From positions 108,215,001 to 108,279,000 of the forward strand of contig CM032231.1 in assembly GCA_019009955.1 (NCBI GenBank): DNA of 64,000 nucleotides, given 5' to 3'. Below, piece by piece: positions 35,440-47,283 of the stretch; the first letter of the stretch is position 1, and each line of letters begins with the position of its first letter. A model generated the notes under the pieces. The model made no database searches, had not been told where the DNA came from, and saw only the letters and a program-made list of their open reading frames with translations. The DNA is from Riptortus pedestris. Its lineage: Eukaryota; Arthropoda; Insecta; Hemiptera; Alydidae. Position numbers and translations under genes: made by a program.

Positions 35440-38400
35440 TCAGTCAGAATCACTGCCCGATTCAGACAGCTGTAGGTCCTCTGTTAATAAATGTTCAGGC
35501 ATCACAGGTAACGAAGGAGAGCTTTTTCCATTTACATGACCTGCAAAGCAAGGGAATTAATTATTACTATAATTTGTCACAGAAAAAAAGTGGCAATGTT
35601 TGTATTTACATTAATTCAAATATAATAAAGTAGCTAAAAGTTATAAAGTTTCAATGATATTATTTTTACATCATGATATTTTATTTTATTCATCCACACA
35701 ATTCCTCCAACATAAATTACACCAGATGTAATAAATACCTCATACACCCACCATAATTCGAATGTTATACTTGAAGAGGTTAAAATAAAAATGATATAAA
35801 TATATAGATTCAATCATGTTTTAAGTCTAGAATCCAAATAAAAGTACATAAAATATTTAACTACTATCCAGTACAGATGCCTGCACACATGTAAAAATCA
35901 TCTAAATACTTTATTTTAATAAATATGAAACAATGTACTTGTATCTTCTTTAACTTCCTCCAATTGTCGTTATTCTCTTTTGGTTATAAGTTGCAATTGT
36001 TTTCCATTTTTATATATAATGAATTAAAAAAAAACTATTACTAAAAAATTATACAGTAAAAATTTAAATCTTACGGTTATAAGAATACCATTAGACTATA
36101 ACACAACATGTTTACTTAATATTTTGACTTATATATTACTTCCTTGTATATGCAAAAAAATTTATATATCCAGACCTCAACAAATTTTTCCTTTTATTTT
36201 AGCTAGACATATCCATATACATAAATGTTATCACATAATATAATTCACCCCAATAATATAAAAAAGGAAAACAGAAACCGGATGAGTGACACCTAATGTC
36301 GATAAATAGAAAGAAATAAGATAATGAGGTTACCAAAGCGCAAATGTATAAGCTGTATTATGCCCTGTTTGATTTAGAATTACTAATATGGCACGCAAGA
36401 CATTCTTTTCAAAAGTTCAAAAGACGCCTGAATATGTGAAGATGATTCAAGAGAACTATATTACTAATTACTTCATAATAGACACTCAACATCAGGTGTT
36501 ATTGTTGTAGAGGCTGAGGCTTTAAATTTTTTTAGAATCGATAAAAAAAAAGTTTCATTACACTGTCTTACTTTACTACTTTCTGAATGGTAGAGGTTTA
36601 GATCCCGATTCCTCCTGATCAAGTTTCTCACAGACTAATGTTGGGTATGCAAGCACGGTGATGAAGTTTTAATTTTCATGTTCATACTGGATAATAAATA
36701 TCATCAAGGGATAGCTCTCATATTAATTCTGAGTTCAAGAAGAGTTTTCTACATTCTTTGATATGTTATTATTGTTGGTTAGTCCCTTACTTAAGACAAC
36801 AGAAAAATCACTACTCTGATTGAGACTCTCTTCCCTTTTAAGTTTTTATGAACATCAGGCAAGGAAGGAATAACTAAGATAGGCTTAGCCTTTAAACAAA
36901 TAATATGAAGAGATTCAGACATAAACCAAGAGAAGATGAAACTTAGAATATATTTTTTTTTTTTGGGGGGGGGGTTATATTAGATATTGTAAATATATAT
37001 TAGACCCAGTAATGTTTTGCAATTTTAAGTTCTAAGTACAAATTCCTGTACTTAACTATTTTTCCAACAAGTGTGCTGTTGCAATTATTTATTCAGAGTA
37101 TGGAATTTGTGTATAATGAGAATTATATCAAATATTCTAGAAAGAACTTCAAATGATATTCCAAACCTTCATGCAGGCAAGCACTTTGGTCCAGCAGACA
37201 TTGAGTAGATTCTATGACTGAGTCAGTTCAATGAAGTTCATAAACAATTTGTTGGAACAGTTATTGATAATGTGAACATCTAACCTATTATAAAAATCAC
37301 TGCTAAAGACTGAAAAGAAAAGAAAATACTTACCATTCATTGGTTTCTTGGGTTTTTCGTTTTCACTTTCACTGTCTGAGGAATTACTGTCGCTACTGGA
37401 ATCACTTGACGAATCAGACAGAGTACCAACTTCAGGTGACACTTCCTACAACACGAGTAATAGAATAATATCTGTGCTGTAGTTTAAAAAGATTAAATAA
37501 CTTATTGATCGTTAATAATTCACTTTTATCAAAGTTCTGGCTGAAGGTGAAATAAATGATCTCATCCAAGGTTATCCATTCTGCTCTACATGTTTGCCAA
37601 CCAATACATACAATTAAAATTAAATTCAGTTGCATCTATAGATGACCAACCCACCTCCAGGCAAGCTATATCCTTACCGATGAGAGGTTTAAGATGGAGT
37701 AATGCTGTTGGCTAGCAATCAGCTGTTTTTCAAGGTCATCAGCTTCACTTCAATTTTTAAAGAGGCTAATTTTTATGAGTATGAGTGAATATTCATCTTA
37801 TTTTGTTATTATTATCCATTTTCAAAGAGATGAACATATATGATGCTTTTGTTAATATCAAGTTTTTGTGTTGCTAACCTTATTTTTTATTATATAGGTG
37901 TTCTTAATTTTTCTTTATGTTCAATTCTATTCATTTCTATTATTTTAAAGTCCTCCAAATTAAAATTATGTTGATATTGAATGCATTTATGATAGTGATA
38001 TCTTGTTAATAATATTAATGTTTTGGACTCCTTTTTTGTTCTCATATGTCCATGAAATATTTCTAACATTTTAAATATATTTAAGCTGCAACCAGTGGAT
38101 ATTTGTTCATAGTCAGGTATTTTAAAAATTACAATAGTAATTGTTCTTTTGATCATAGGGGTGTTATTACATATTTTCCTGGTCTATTTATTAATTCTTT
38201 CTTGGTACTTTGAAAAAATTAATAAGTCAATTGTATAGCAAGAAAACCAAAACAAAACAGGCCAAAACTAGAAAAACTACTTTCCCACATTATTTCAATT
38301 ATAAAATTGAAAATTTTAAGTATAACATTTGTGATTGCTATATGTAATTAGAAGTATTATCCAGCATTTCATCGCATGGAAATTGATGGCAGAATAATAT

Positions 38401-41400
38401 TGCCAGGAATAGGGATACAGAATAATGAAAACAACTTAGGTAAATCCCAAAAGGTTTTGTAATAAACTTAGGAAGTAAAGCTTCATTATTTTATAGGTCT
38501 TCTATTCACCATTTTTTGGTGGCAGAATCATGACAATGACAGGGTCCTTTTACATATGAATTGTTAAGGTTAATAAGTAAAATGGTTATAGGCAAATTCA
38601 ATTATTATAATCATCTATGTGATTATGATTCAACGATTGAAAAAGTAAACTGACAGGTGGTAGTTGCAATAGCTTATCTGCCAATATTCAAAGAGATGAC
38701 AAATATTTTAAGTAACATGACATTTTTATGGCTTTAATAATAGAGAAATTTAGGTAAATATTAGGTACAATAATTTTCTTTCTTTTTTCTTGAGGGGGGG
38801 GGTGAGTGACACACCACTTTAAAAGCATTAAAATAGAATTTTGCTACCTCTTTGAAGATGGTACTTAATGGCCTAATGATCCCAAGAAGGTTTAACTTCA
38901 AACCCAATAAAAAACACAGATATATAAAATTTACTGCCATCCCCAATCCCAGATATATGATATCAAAATAGACAACTAAGCCGTCACCATAAAGATATTA
39001 AATGAAAGAAAGAATGAACTTAAACACATTCTACTGATTTGGAAATTTCCTGATTAATGGATCAATAACAACAAAAAAAATATTCATTTATATTAAGAAA
39101 ACAAATTTAAATGTTAACAAAGAATAATTAAATAGGAACTTACATCATTGAAGGTCGTTGAGAAGTCTGGGGAAGCTTTGAGGTCCGGAAGAGCAGTTAA
39201 ATCAAAACTGCTGGAAGAGTTCTCATTTATATCTTCAATCAATGGCAGACTGCTTGCTGCAGGTGATGGACTGCAATTCATATCAATGATTGATAATTAT
39301 GAATAAATTACATATATTAAAAAAAAAAAACAGATTAATTCTCATTATTTTAAAGTCTTTTAATTTTTTTAATTTTCAAAAACCCTAAAATTCACTAATG
39401 AAAATTCTTGGAAGAAATAAGTTCCCAAAATAACTCTAAATTAGGAAGATATATTTGATTTATGTGGTGGTTGAAGCCTAACTTACGCATTTAAAACTTG
39501 AGAATTCACATCCTAACTAGAATAATGTTTGAATTAGCTGTTATATGAATAGGTGACATTGTTGGTATAAAATAATGGTATAGATCACCAGATGTACCAA
39601 AATCGAGTGCCAATTAAATTAATTTGTTACATAAGAGAAGTAGTAGGATTTACAAATATGTATTTTATCCTTTCACAAATATTAAGGTCTTACTTTTGTT
39701 TAAATATAAGCACAGTGAACATCTGGTTCGAGTAAAAAACTTCTTAAACATCGCTAAAAGTTGTGTATCGTATTAGGAATTGGATAAAATTGATTGTTTC
39801 TAGAAGCCATAAATTCAGGACTATGGGGAGGATGGTATCTAAAAGTATTTTTACCAGAGTGATCCTGTAATACTCTTCATAATATTTATTCATTTCAAAT
39901 GCACAAGCAATATTCATACACAACTTATGAAACTCTAACCAGTCGTAAAAAACGAATAGAATAATAGATATTCCATTCAGACATTATAGCATTATTGCAT
40001 ATATAAACACAAATGTGAATGAACAGTAATTTAAAATGAAATATAAAGTATATGTAATGAACTGGAAAGTTATCCTGGGCTTAGAACCAGCCAACTCTAT
40101 AGGAACAGCATTATTCCCTAACCCCGAGGAAATTCACTAATAATAAGGCAGAATCATACCTTGAGCTTGTGATGTGAACTTGAGGGGGAGACTTGTGGAA
40201 GTTGTGGGTTATTGTAGGACTTCGATGAGGATATGATGGAGAAGACTGAAGCGGAGAATGCCTTAAACTTGTATTTAACGTTTTGCTCTTGTGCTTTGCT
40301 GTTCCCTGAGGCGGTGATGGCTTCTTTTCGACAGGAGTTGGTGGTCGGCCAGAGGAGTTGTAATTTGATGGCCTGTGCTCCTGCCTGCATTAACAATTTG
40401 AACAAAACGTTTAATCATACTGGTAAAATATAATAATAGATGAAACAATAAATTAAATTATTCAAAACATTCCATAAAGAATCAAATAAACTACGCATGA
40501 CTTTTGCTTCATAGGTTATATGAAGAGCATATTTTCTTATCAATAGTATAGCAATTCTTTACTCCCAATAAACATCCCCCAAGTAGCTCCCATTAAATAT
40601 CATGATTATGTGGAGAGGGGGATCATCAACACGAGTGTTTTTATACAGGGAAGTCAAATACTACTTTTAACTCTGCTACTGGTAATCAAAAACCCTCTTA
40701 ACCAAGGCAATGATATACTTATTTTTAATTTGGACTAAAATACGTGGAACTTAGTTAAAAATAGAAATTAAGAGTTAATTAAGTTGCCCTGTATAGAATC
40801 GGAAGGCCACCTGCAGAATACTTATTCCAATTAGTCTTAGAAGCATGAAATGTAAATTAATTTTTAAATAACATAAACAACATTTTGCTGTTTTAATTAC
40901 TATCAGTATTATTGTTAAACCTGGACATTATAAAGCCAACGTAAGGGGGAGGGGGGTAATTAACAACAATACATAGCACATGCATAAAAAATATAATTAA
41001 TTTATTATTAATAAGCAATTAATAACTTCTTGATTATTTTGATCTAATTTAAAATCAACATCCATTTATTGCAACTATGACTAATTGGGTTTGGTTACCT
41101 ATGTGCTCCTAAACTTTTCAGAAATGGTGGAATCCGAGAATCAAACTCATGAACACTGATTGATAAATAGTCAAAGGAAGAAACACAAAATAACATTCAA
41201 AAAATATAAATTTTGACAAATCTAATACTATAAGAGGAAATCTAAGTTCATGATGATAGAGATAGCAATGTTCCCTGACCTGATAGTTGGAGGAAGATAA
41301 TTAAGAAACAGATAGCGGATACACAAGCAATTGTTTTGGTATAGTAATAATATAAAAATATTTTCTACAGGTTACCACCCTTTTTTAACCAGGGTGGGAC

Positions 41401-43312
41401 TAAGGATTTTATTTAGTGAGTTTTTCTTAAAATAAATTCTTATTCCCCCACAAAAAAATTGAGCACATGGCTCTAGATTTATTGTATCTCTTCATACTTA
41501 TTCCATAACTCACACAGCCTAAAATAATAAAACCATAAAAAACAATAAAACTTAAAAAGCATGTTGCTCTCATTAGACCAGCTTAATATTAACATCAGAA
41601 GTATAAAACTACCCTAATTTAAAGAGTACTGGGCAGAAGAGTCAAAATGAAGATATAATAACAATTTAATATCATTGACAAAACTGTCCTTCCTTATATT
41701 TTTATTTATTTCCCACAAAGGTGAAGGGATTTTGTTAGAAATAAACAAATCACAAGTGGCAGACCTACAAATCACTTATGTTCTCTAACACATATACCTA
41801 CCTATAAGCATAACCCGGAAGATAAATTTGAAGCCAATATCATATCAACTAATTCTCGAAATGAAATACGGCAAACAATTTAAAAAAAAAATTAAATTTT
41901 AAACTGTATGCTTTATTTTTGATGAGTGAAAGAATTACTGGATTTAATCACAGTAAATATGCTTTATCACTTCTCTGAACTACTATATTGACACTATACA
42001 TAATTCCTACATATATCTATATTTGAAACAGAGAATGGGAGTGACTTTTTTCTAAACAAGAAAAAAAAAAAAATAAACTAAGGCAATAAGTCCCAAGATG
42101 AATCATGATATTTGAACTCTATCTTACTTGGAAATACTTATGAATTGTATCACTTTACCAATCTATTCAACTGTGGGAGGCATGTGTAGACGGATGTTTT
42201 TGTGCTAAGTAGTAAAAAGCAAATAGGAAAAAGGATTTAATTAGAGCAGTTAACAATTGATTGTAATTGTTAATAACAGGGCACAACTAATTTTTATAAA
42301 ATTACAATTTATTCTTCAAGAATATACTATGTGAGGAAGTTTATTATTGTAAAATGTATCTGTTAACATTCAGAGACTAGCATTCTGAACATCAAACAAT
42401 GGGACTCTCCATTTAAAATAATACTTATTAAATAATTGCTTCCTCATTCTAGTTCTAAAAATATAAATGATAAATTGAAGGAATATCAACATTCAAGTAC
42501 TCTTCTCAAATTCTCATTCTGATTCCAGTCATATCAAAATCAGTTAATTATCAGTGCAAAGCCTCAGAGAGATATAAGTAATTTAAATGATTACACAAAT
42601 TATGAATGATCTGAGTAGATCATGATACAACAAGAATACTGATAAAAATCAATGAATATTTAATAAATACCAGATAAATATAAAAACAATCAATTTTGAT
42701 AATACTAAGTGCAGCCTACCATTGCAAAGCTTCTAAGGCAACAATTAGAGAAAGTTATTACTCAATGTTAAATTTTTTTAATTTACCTAGTCTTCTTTAA
42801 CTGGATGTTGGTAGACAACTTTTCTAAAGTAATCTCTCCAGTGGCCCGATCAATGATAAGAACACACTCCTTCTGGTATGGTCGCTGTGATCCTTTAAAT
42901 ACAGTTTGCGGTGCACCAGCAGTTTCTAAATGGGTGACAGTTATTTGCTGATTTGCTCCAACTTCAATGGAAGCATGTTTACTAGCAGAAACCACACTTG
43001 CAGGTTTGAAATCATCTAAAAATGATTGGATAATGTTAAGTGTGGAGTTCTCATAATGGTCTTATTTTATCAATTGACACATTATAGGAGTGAGCTCCTG
43101 AACTAATAAGGTAGTCCAGTGAACATCACACATTAAACTACCAGAAAAATCCAAATACACTTCACAATTTAACTATAACAAACAAGAAATGGCTTACATA
43201 TGGAAAGTAAGTACTTACATCTGAGAGTATGGAATGCTATTTTATTACTAGAGAAACTGTCCCCTATTTTTAATTCCCGAACTTCGGGTCCAAGACCTAG
43301 CTTCTCCGCCAT
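35440..43312 (-). CDS. EAF: ELL-associated factor (EAF family), complete, six exons
   Basis: Nuclear partner of the ELL elongation factor. EAF/ELL stimulates RNA polymerase II elongation within super and little elongation complexes. Exons in coding order: 43312-43219, 43015-42787, 40384-40160, 39270-39144, 37445-37334 and 35540-35440. They join in frame to 295 aa. The N-terminal EAF domain (about residues 1-108) shows FHTLRYDFKPAS, TVFKGSQRPYQKECVLIID, then GEITLEKLSTNIQLKKTR. The middle is Ser/Pro-rich and basic (SPLQSSPSYPHRSPTITH). The C-terminal half has an acidic Ser/Asp tract (SDSSSDSSSDSNSSDSESE) and ends DLQLSESGSDSD, as in other family members. The start Met (MAEKLGLGPEVRELKIGDSF) fits the family. 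Introns are large for such a small protein (up to 2.4 kb). Confidence 0.94.
37446..39143 (-). other. EAF intron 4, no feature seen
   Basis: AT-rich. Minus-strand ORFs at 37432-37635, 37890-38156 and 38761-38946 show no recognisable domain and look fortuitous. Confidence 0.4.
40790..40855 (+). repeat. Worn SINE body fragment
   Basis: CCCTGTATAGAA, GGCCACCTGCAGAATAC and ATTCCAATTAGTCTTA align in order with the SINE body blocks. Confidence 0.4.
41066..41155 (-). repeat. Worn SINE fragment
   Basis: TTGCAACTATGACTAATTGG and GAATCCGAGAATCAAACTC correspond to the SINE tail-side block and B-box complement. The middle is deleted. Confidence 0.45.
41366..41487 (-). repeat. Partial SINE
   Basis: CTACAGGTTACCACCCTTTT, AACCAGGGTGGGACTAAGGA and TTATTTAGTGAG are retained. 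The B-box region is degraded (ACAAAAAAATTGAGC). In EAF intron 2. Confidence 0.65.
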
Positions 43313-44151
43313 TAAATTAAATTTATTGGCAAAGTAGCAACAGGAATTACATTATCACAACAATTAATAAGATCAGAAGGACGATGATTTCTGGAGAACT
43401 TCAGGACTCAAGGAAAAAATAATCACACTCACTGAGACTTAAAACACAGTAAAACCTGCAAAACATGTTGGAAGATAATGTTACTGTAATCTGTTAAAAA
43501 TTGCATTCATTTTAACTTGACCTATAAAATAACTCTGTCTTGAGACCATCAGGTACATTTGTTTTCTTTAATAATGATGGCTATATATCATAATCGAATC
43601 AATCTGATATTTCAGCAAAATAACTATAATTAATACAATTAATTAAATAAACGAGTTATTTTATTCTGCATATCAGTAGTTAATAAATATTTGTTTAAAA
43701 AGTATCTTTTCATTAAATATATTACATTGTATAATAAGAAGAAATTTCAAATTTGACTTCTCTTCTTCTGTTAAAGGTAAAAAATAATATTCTAAAAACT
43801 ATTTAAAGTAATTCTAATAACTAGTATGCGACATAAATAATGATGAAGTATCATTCTTAATTTAAAATATCTCCAAGGTTTCAAGTTGGTAATTCTGATT
43901 AATACCATAGAAGATCAAAATAGAGTTATTTTATTCAGAGATCGTTGCCTTACATCAAACATGCAATGGAAGTACAGAGGGGATCAATGGTGCAGTTCGG
44001 CCTAAAACTATTTTTTTCACAATACGTTTATATATCAAAAAATATTTTTATTTCTTTTTGGATAAAATTAAACTAGTTCCTTACAAACTAGTCAACCCTG
44101 TTACTAACTATAGGTAGACAAAACCGTTCCTTTTGGGATATTTGGTGTTAT
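43313..44151. other. EAF 5' flank
   Basis: Should contain the EAF 5' UTR and promoter on the minus strand. No clear core-promoter motif, ORF or repeat recognised. Confidence 0.4.
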
Positions 44152-45010
44152 TTTGTTTTTCTAACTTTATCTTTTTTAACACTTTAAAATTTCCAAAATA
44201 CGCCATCGGTGGTTTACACCGAGGGTGGGGGTTTTGTTGTTCTAACTTTATATTTTTTAACAGTTTAAAATTTCTAAAATACGCCATTGATGGTTTTAAG
44301 CGAGAGGGGGGGATTATAATGAAACAAGATGGCGTCATAGGGGGACTAAACTGCACTTTAGCCGGACGTATTTGTGGGAACGGTATTTACTGCGGTGGGG
44401 TTTCATTTTCATTCGGAGATTAGTGGAGAATGTGAGTTGAGTGTCTAAATATACTACAAAATAGGCAATGGACTGGAAGATGGATTAGAACTGAAGACCT
44501 TGGGTAATGCTTGGGGAAAACTAAAGCCTACCATTATCTGGAATGTTCGGGCTAGGGCGCATAAGAGGAGAAGGTTGTATAACTCCTCATGGGAGCAGAG
44601 GATGGACAGAAGGATATTATGGCCTACTGAATTAAACACCCAATCTACAATGATAGTAAGCGTTTCAGTAGAGAGTGTGGACAGCCTGGAGATTTGCAAG
44701 TGATGAGTTTCCCCATAGGAGTTAGGACATTGAACGCATTGAGGTATGTAAGATAACCTTGGCTAAAGTGTAGTTTAGTCCCCCCCCCCCCCGTACGCCA
44801 TCTTGTTTCGTCACCGTCTAAGGATCCAACAAATTTGGTGAGTTAAAAAAAATTAAAATCCCCACCCACGGTTAAAACCACCGATGGAGTATTTTGGAAA
44901 TTTTTGAATGCGGCCACTAAAGTCTAAAGTGTTAAAAAAGATAATGTTAGAAGTATTTTGAAAAGTGCGCCACCAAGGAGAGGGGACTAAACTACGCTTA
45001 CACCGACAAC
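44152..45010. mobile_element. Foldback element with duplicated left arm
   Basis: The left arm has two tandem 80-bp units (44152-44231 and 44232-44311), each with CTAACTTTAT, TTTTTTAACA and AAAATACGCCAT words, then AAACAAGATGGCG and GGGACTAAACTGCACTTTAG. The right arm (44761-45010) repeats these in inverse order and orientation: CTAAAGTGTAGTTTAGTCCC, CGCCATCTTGTTTCG, AACCACCGATGGAGTATTTT, GTTAAAAAAGATAA. The loop of about 400 bp contains short ORFs on both strands with no known domain. Confidence 0.7.
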
Positions 45011-45667
45011 CTTTTCCAGAACTTTGGAGATGAGAGTCAGCAGATTAATTCTGGGATGTCAATGGCCAGGAAAGGTACTCAGTTTGCATGATCAAAGCAG
45101 GGGAACCAATTTGGCATACATCATGGCTAAGGATGATGTGCTTGAGTTTAAAACATGCATTTAGAGATAGTAGAGAGGCGTACATCGTTACTGGCGATGG
45201 AGTACTTACTGTATCCCCTTCCAAGCCGAAGGCTTCCGTCCACTTCGTAATGTCATTTAGCTGTCTCTGTGAGATGGCCTTAAAGATGCCCCTTCTGTAA
45301 TCCGATGCAGCTTTCCCTTGAGTGCGATACGAGACAGAGTTGTCCGAAATGTGTCACCAAAAGCTCAGCCTGTTCAGCAGTGTCCATTACAGCGTTTTTG
45401 AGGACCCAGAAGCACATTTGCGTCTATTTGACCTTCGTTTTCACCAATTTTCGAAACTTCCCAGGGTGATATGCCGGGCTTTGGGAATCCGGCTATAAAT
45501 GCTATGTATTTTCAATATTAAAAGAGAAGGACTTCAATATAGGGAGAGTAAAGAATCTGGTGGGGTATAGTACACTTATAGCATATTAATATTGGTAATT
45601 TATAAAATTCAGCCATTGCGTTAACTCAGAAATGAATATGTTCACTTTGGAAATCACCATTTTCATG
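45011..45667 (-). other. Possible retroelement coding fragment, uncertain
   Basis: Richer in GC than the surroundings. On the minus strand one frame near 45420-45300 reads AVMDTAEQAELLVTHFGQ, which resembles the linker before the reverse transcriptase in Jockey-like LINEs, then hits stops. The plus-strand ORF at 45088-45300 has no domain. Weak call. Confidence 0.25.
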
Positions 45668-45675
45668 ATCTAAAG

Positions 45676-46242
45676 CAGGTGTGGGCAACCTTTGACATGT
45701 TGTGGGTCAAACTTTAGTGTGCAAATACGTTCGCGGGACGCTTTTAAAAGTAGTGCATTTCAAAGTAGTGTTCATATTTTTAACGATAGATATCAGACAT
45801 GAAATTATACGACAATGTAATTATAATACAATTTATTAAAATAACAAAATTAAATGAATAAAATGGGTACAGCATTATAATTAAATCGTAAAATTTGTAA
45901 TTATTACAAACAATGAAAGTTAAATAGCGACACCGATATCAATGAGACACTTGAGCTTGAATTTGGCAAACTTATCCATCGATGTTTGGATTAATTCCAC
46001 TAATACAAAGACGAAAAGAATTTTCCAAGTTATCTTTAGTCAGCCTCGTACGATGTTTTGATTTCTTAACTTTCATCATTGAAAAGAACTGTTCACATTT
46101 ATAAGTACTGTCAAACGCCCAAATCTCTCCTCATCTTCCTCATTTGGAGTAAGTAGTGTAATGTTTTTGTTTAATTGGGTCTTTCAAAATGTCTCGCGGG
46201 CCGGATCAAGCCTTACCGTGGCCAGGATGTTACCCACATATG
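45676..46242 (-). mobile_element. hAT-family DNA transposon derivative, 567 bp
   Basis: Ends CAGGTGTGGGCAACCTTT (left) and GATGTTACCCACATATG (right) are imperfect inverted repeats of the hAT type. They are flanked by ATCTAAAG (45668-45675) and ATCTAAAA (46243-46250), an 8-bp duplication with one change. Inside is the end of a hAT transposase on the minus strand. Internally deleted and not autonomous. Confidence 0.85.
45972..46117 (-). pseudogene. hAT transposase C-terminal dimerisation-domain remnant
   Basis: The minus-strand frame reads AFDSTYKCEQFFSMMKVKKS, then HRTRLTKDNLENSFRLCIS, the typical hAT C-terminal signature (STY.CE..FS.M, then R.RLT...LE...R), closing at a stop near 45972. The catalytic DDE portion is absent. 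Lies within the hAT derivative. Confidence 0.8.
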
Positions 46243-46604
46243 ATCTAAAAAAGACTACGCCTTATAATTGCAATCATTGGATTCAATCTGAAACTGATCT
46301 TCTCTAATTACTACACCCATCCAAATACTTTAGCAACATTAGTACAATATTCAACTACTGAGGGCATTTCAAGGAATTAGGAGTAATTAAATGGAGGCAT
46401 TTTTGTATTTAAATCATTGATAGTTCCAACTTCAATGCAGCTCCATAGATATACATAAATGAAGGGGACATTCCATCATAATAGAAATAAATAAAAGTAT
46501 GCCTCAATTGGTATGGACGTCCTTTATCATTATCCTGTAAATAATTGCATTACTACTCAATGGACATATATTTATTATTGCAAATTCCATCACTTTTGGG
46601 GTGG

Positions 46605-46817
46605 TGGGGCTCATTTTCAGACTGAGATTAGTTAAGGCGTTGGTCTTAATACACTTGTTAATCTTATAGTCATTGGTTCAATTCCCATGTGGGCACTAGG
46701 AATTTATTTAGGGACGAACTGATTAATATAAAAATCAGCAGTCTGACCCTGGATAGAAAAGGGTGGTAACCTGTCGATAACCCGTCCATAGCATGAAGTG
46801 GACGTTAATAAATAACA
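46605..46817 (+). mobile_element. tRNA-derived SINE
   Basis: Starts TGGGGCTCATTTTCAGACTG, has a B-box-like TGGTTCAATTCCC, body GATAGAAAAGGGTGGTAACC and tail GTTAATAAATAAC. A TTTTGGGG/TTTTGGAG pair may be a worn target duplication. In the EAF/ceramide synthase intergenic region. Confidence 0.8.
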
Positions 46818-47283
46818 AATACAATTTTGGAGAGGGTAATATTTACAGATATCGACTTCAATCATTAATATATGTATGCCTCACGGAAGTTTCTAAATTG
46901 CATAATAAATGACTTTTCATTTTTGTACCAACCTGAAATGAATAATAAACTGGTTTTCCTTTGACATGATATTTGTAAGGGATAAGACTCTATTATATTT
47001 ATTTTGGTATTTAAATAACTTTATACAATTTGTTAAGGCCACCTGATTGAAGCCTTAGAGTTCGTGCATGTTCGTTGGTTTCCGCCCGAAGTACAGTAAT
47101 GTTTCCAAGACGATATTTGACAATGTTGGTGGTGGGGGTGAGAGGATCCGAGGGAGTAGTCGACGTTTGTGGCATTGGGTTTACGGTTGGGGCATGTTCT
47201 GCTATGTTATCTTGCTCGTCATAAATGTTTCATTGTAAAACTCGTTGTTAACATTATAATATTGTGCTGCGAACTTTTATAAA
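46818..47283 (+). other. Ceramide synthase 5' flank
   Basis: Likely holds the promoter and 5' UTR. GC rises near 47040-47220, as expected for a TATA-less promoter. No definite motif assigned. Confidence 0.4.

Noticed and set aside
40154..40405. 83-codon minus-strand ORF at EAF exon 3
   Set aside because: Wrong frame of the true exon; the frame giving the Ser/Pro-rich EAF middle region joins both neighbouring exons.
40233..40433. 66-codon plus-strand ORF opposite EAF exon 3
   Set aside because: Antisense shadow of a real coding exon on the minus strand.
44454..44703. Overlapping ORFs on both strands in the foldback loop
   Set aside because: No recognisable domain and no repeat of the same frames elsewhere in the window; likely chance.
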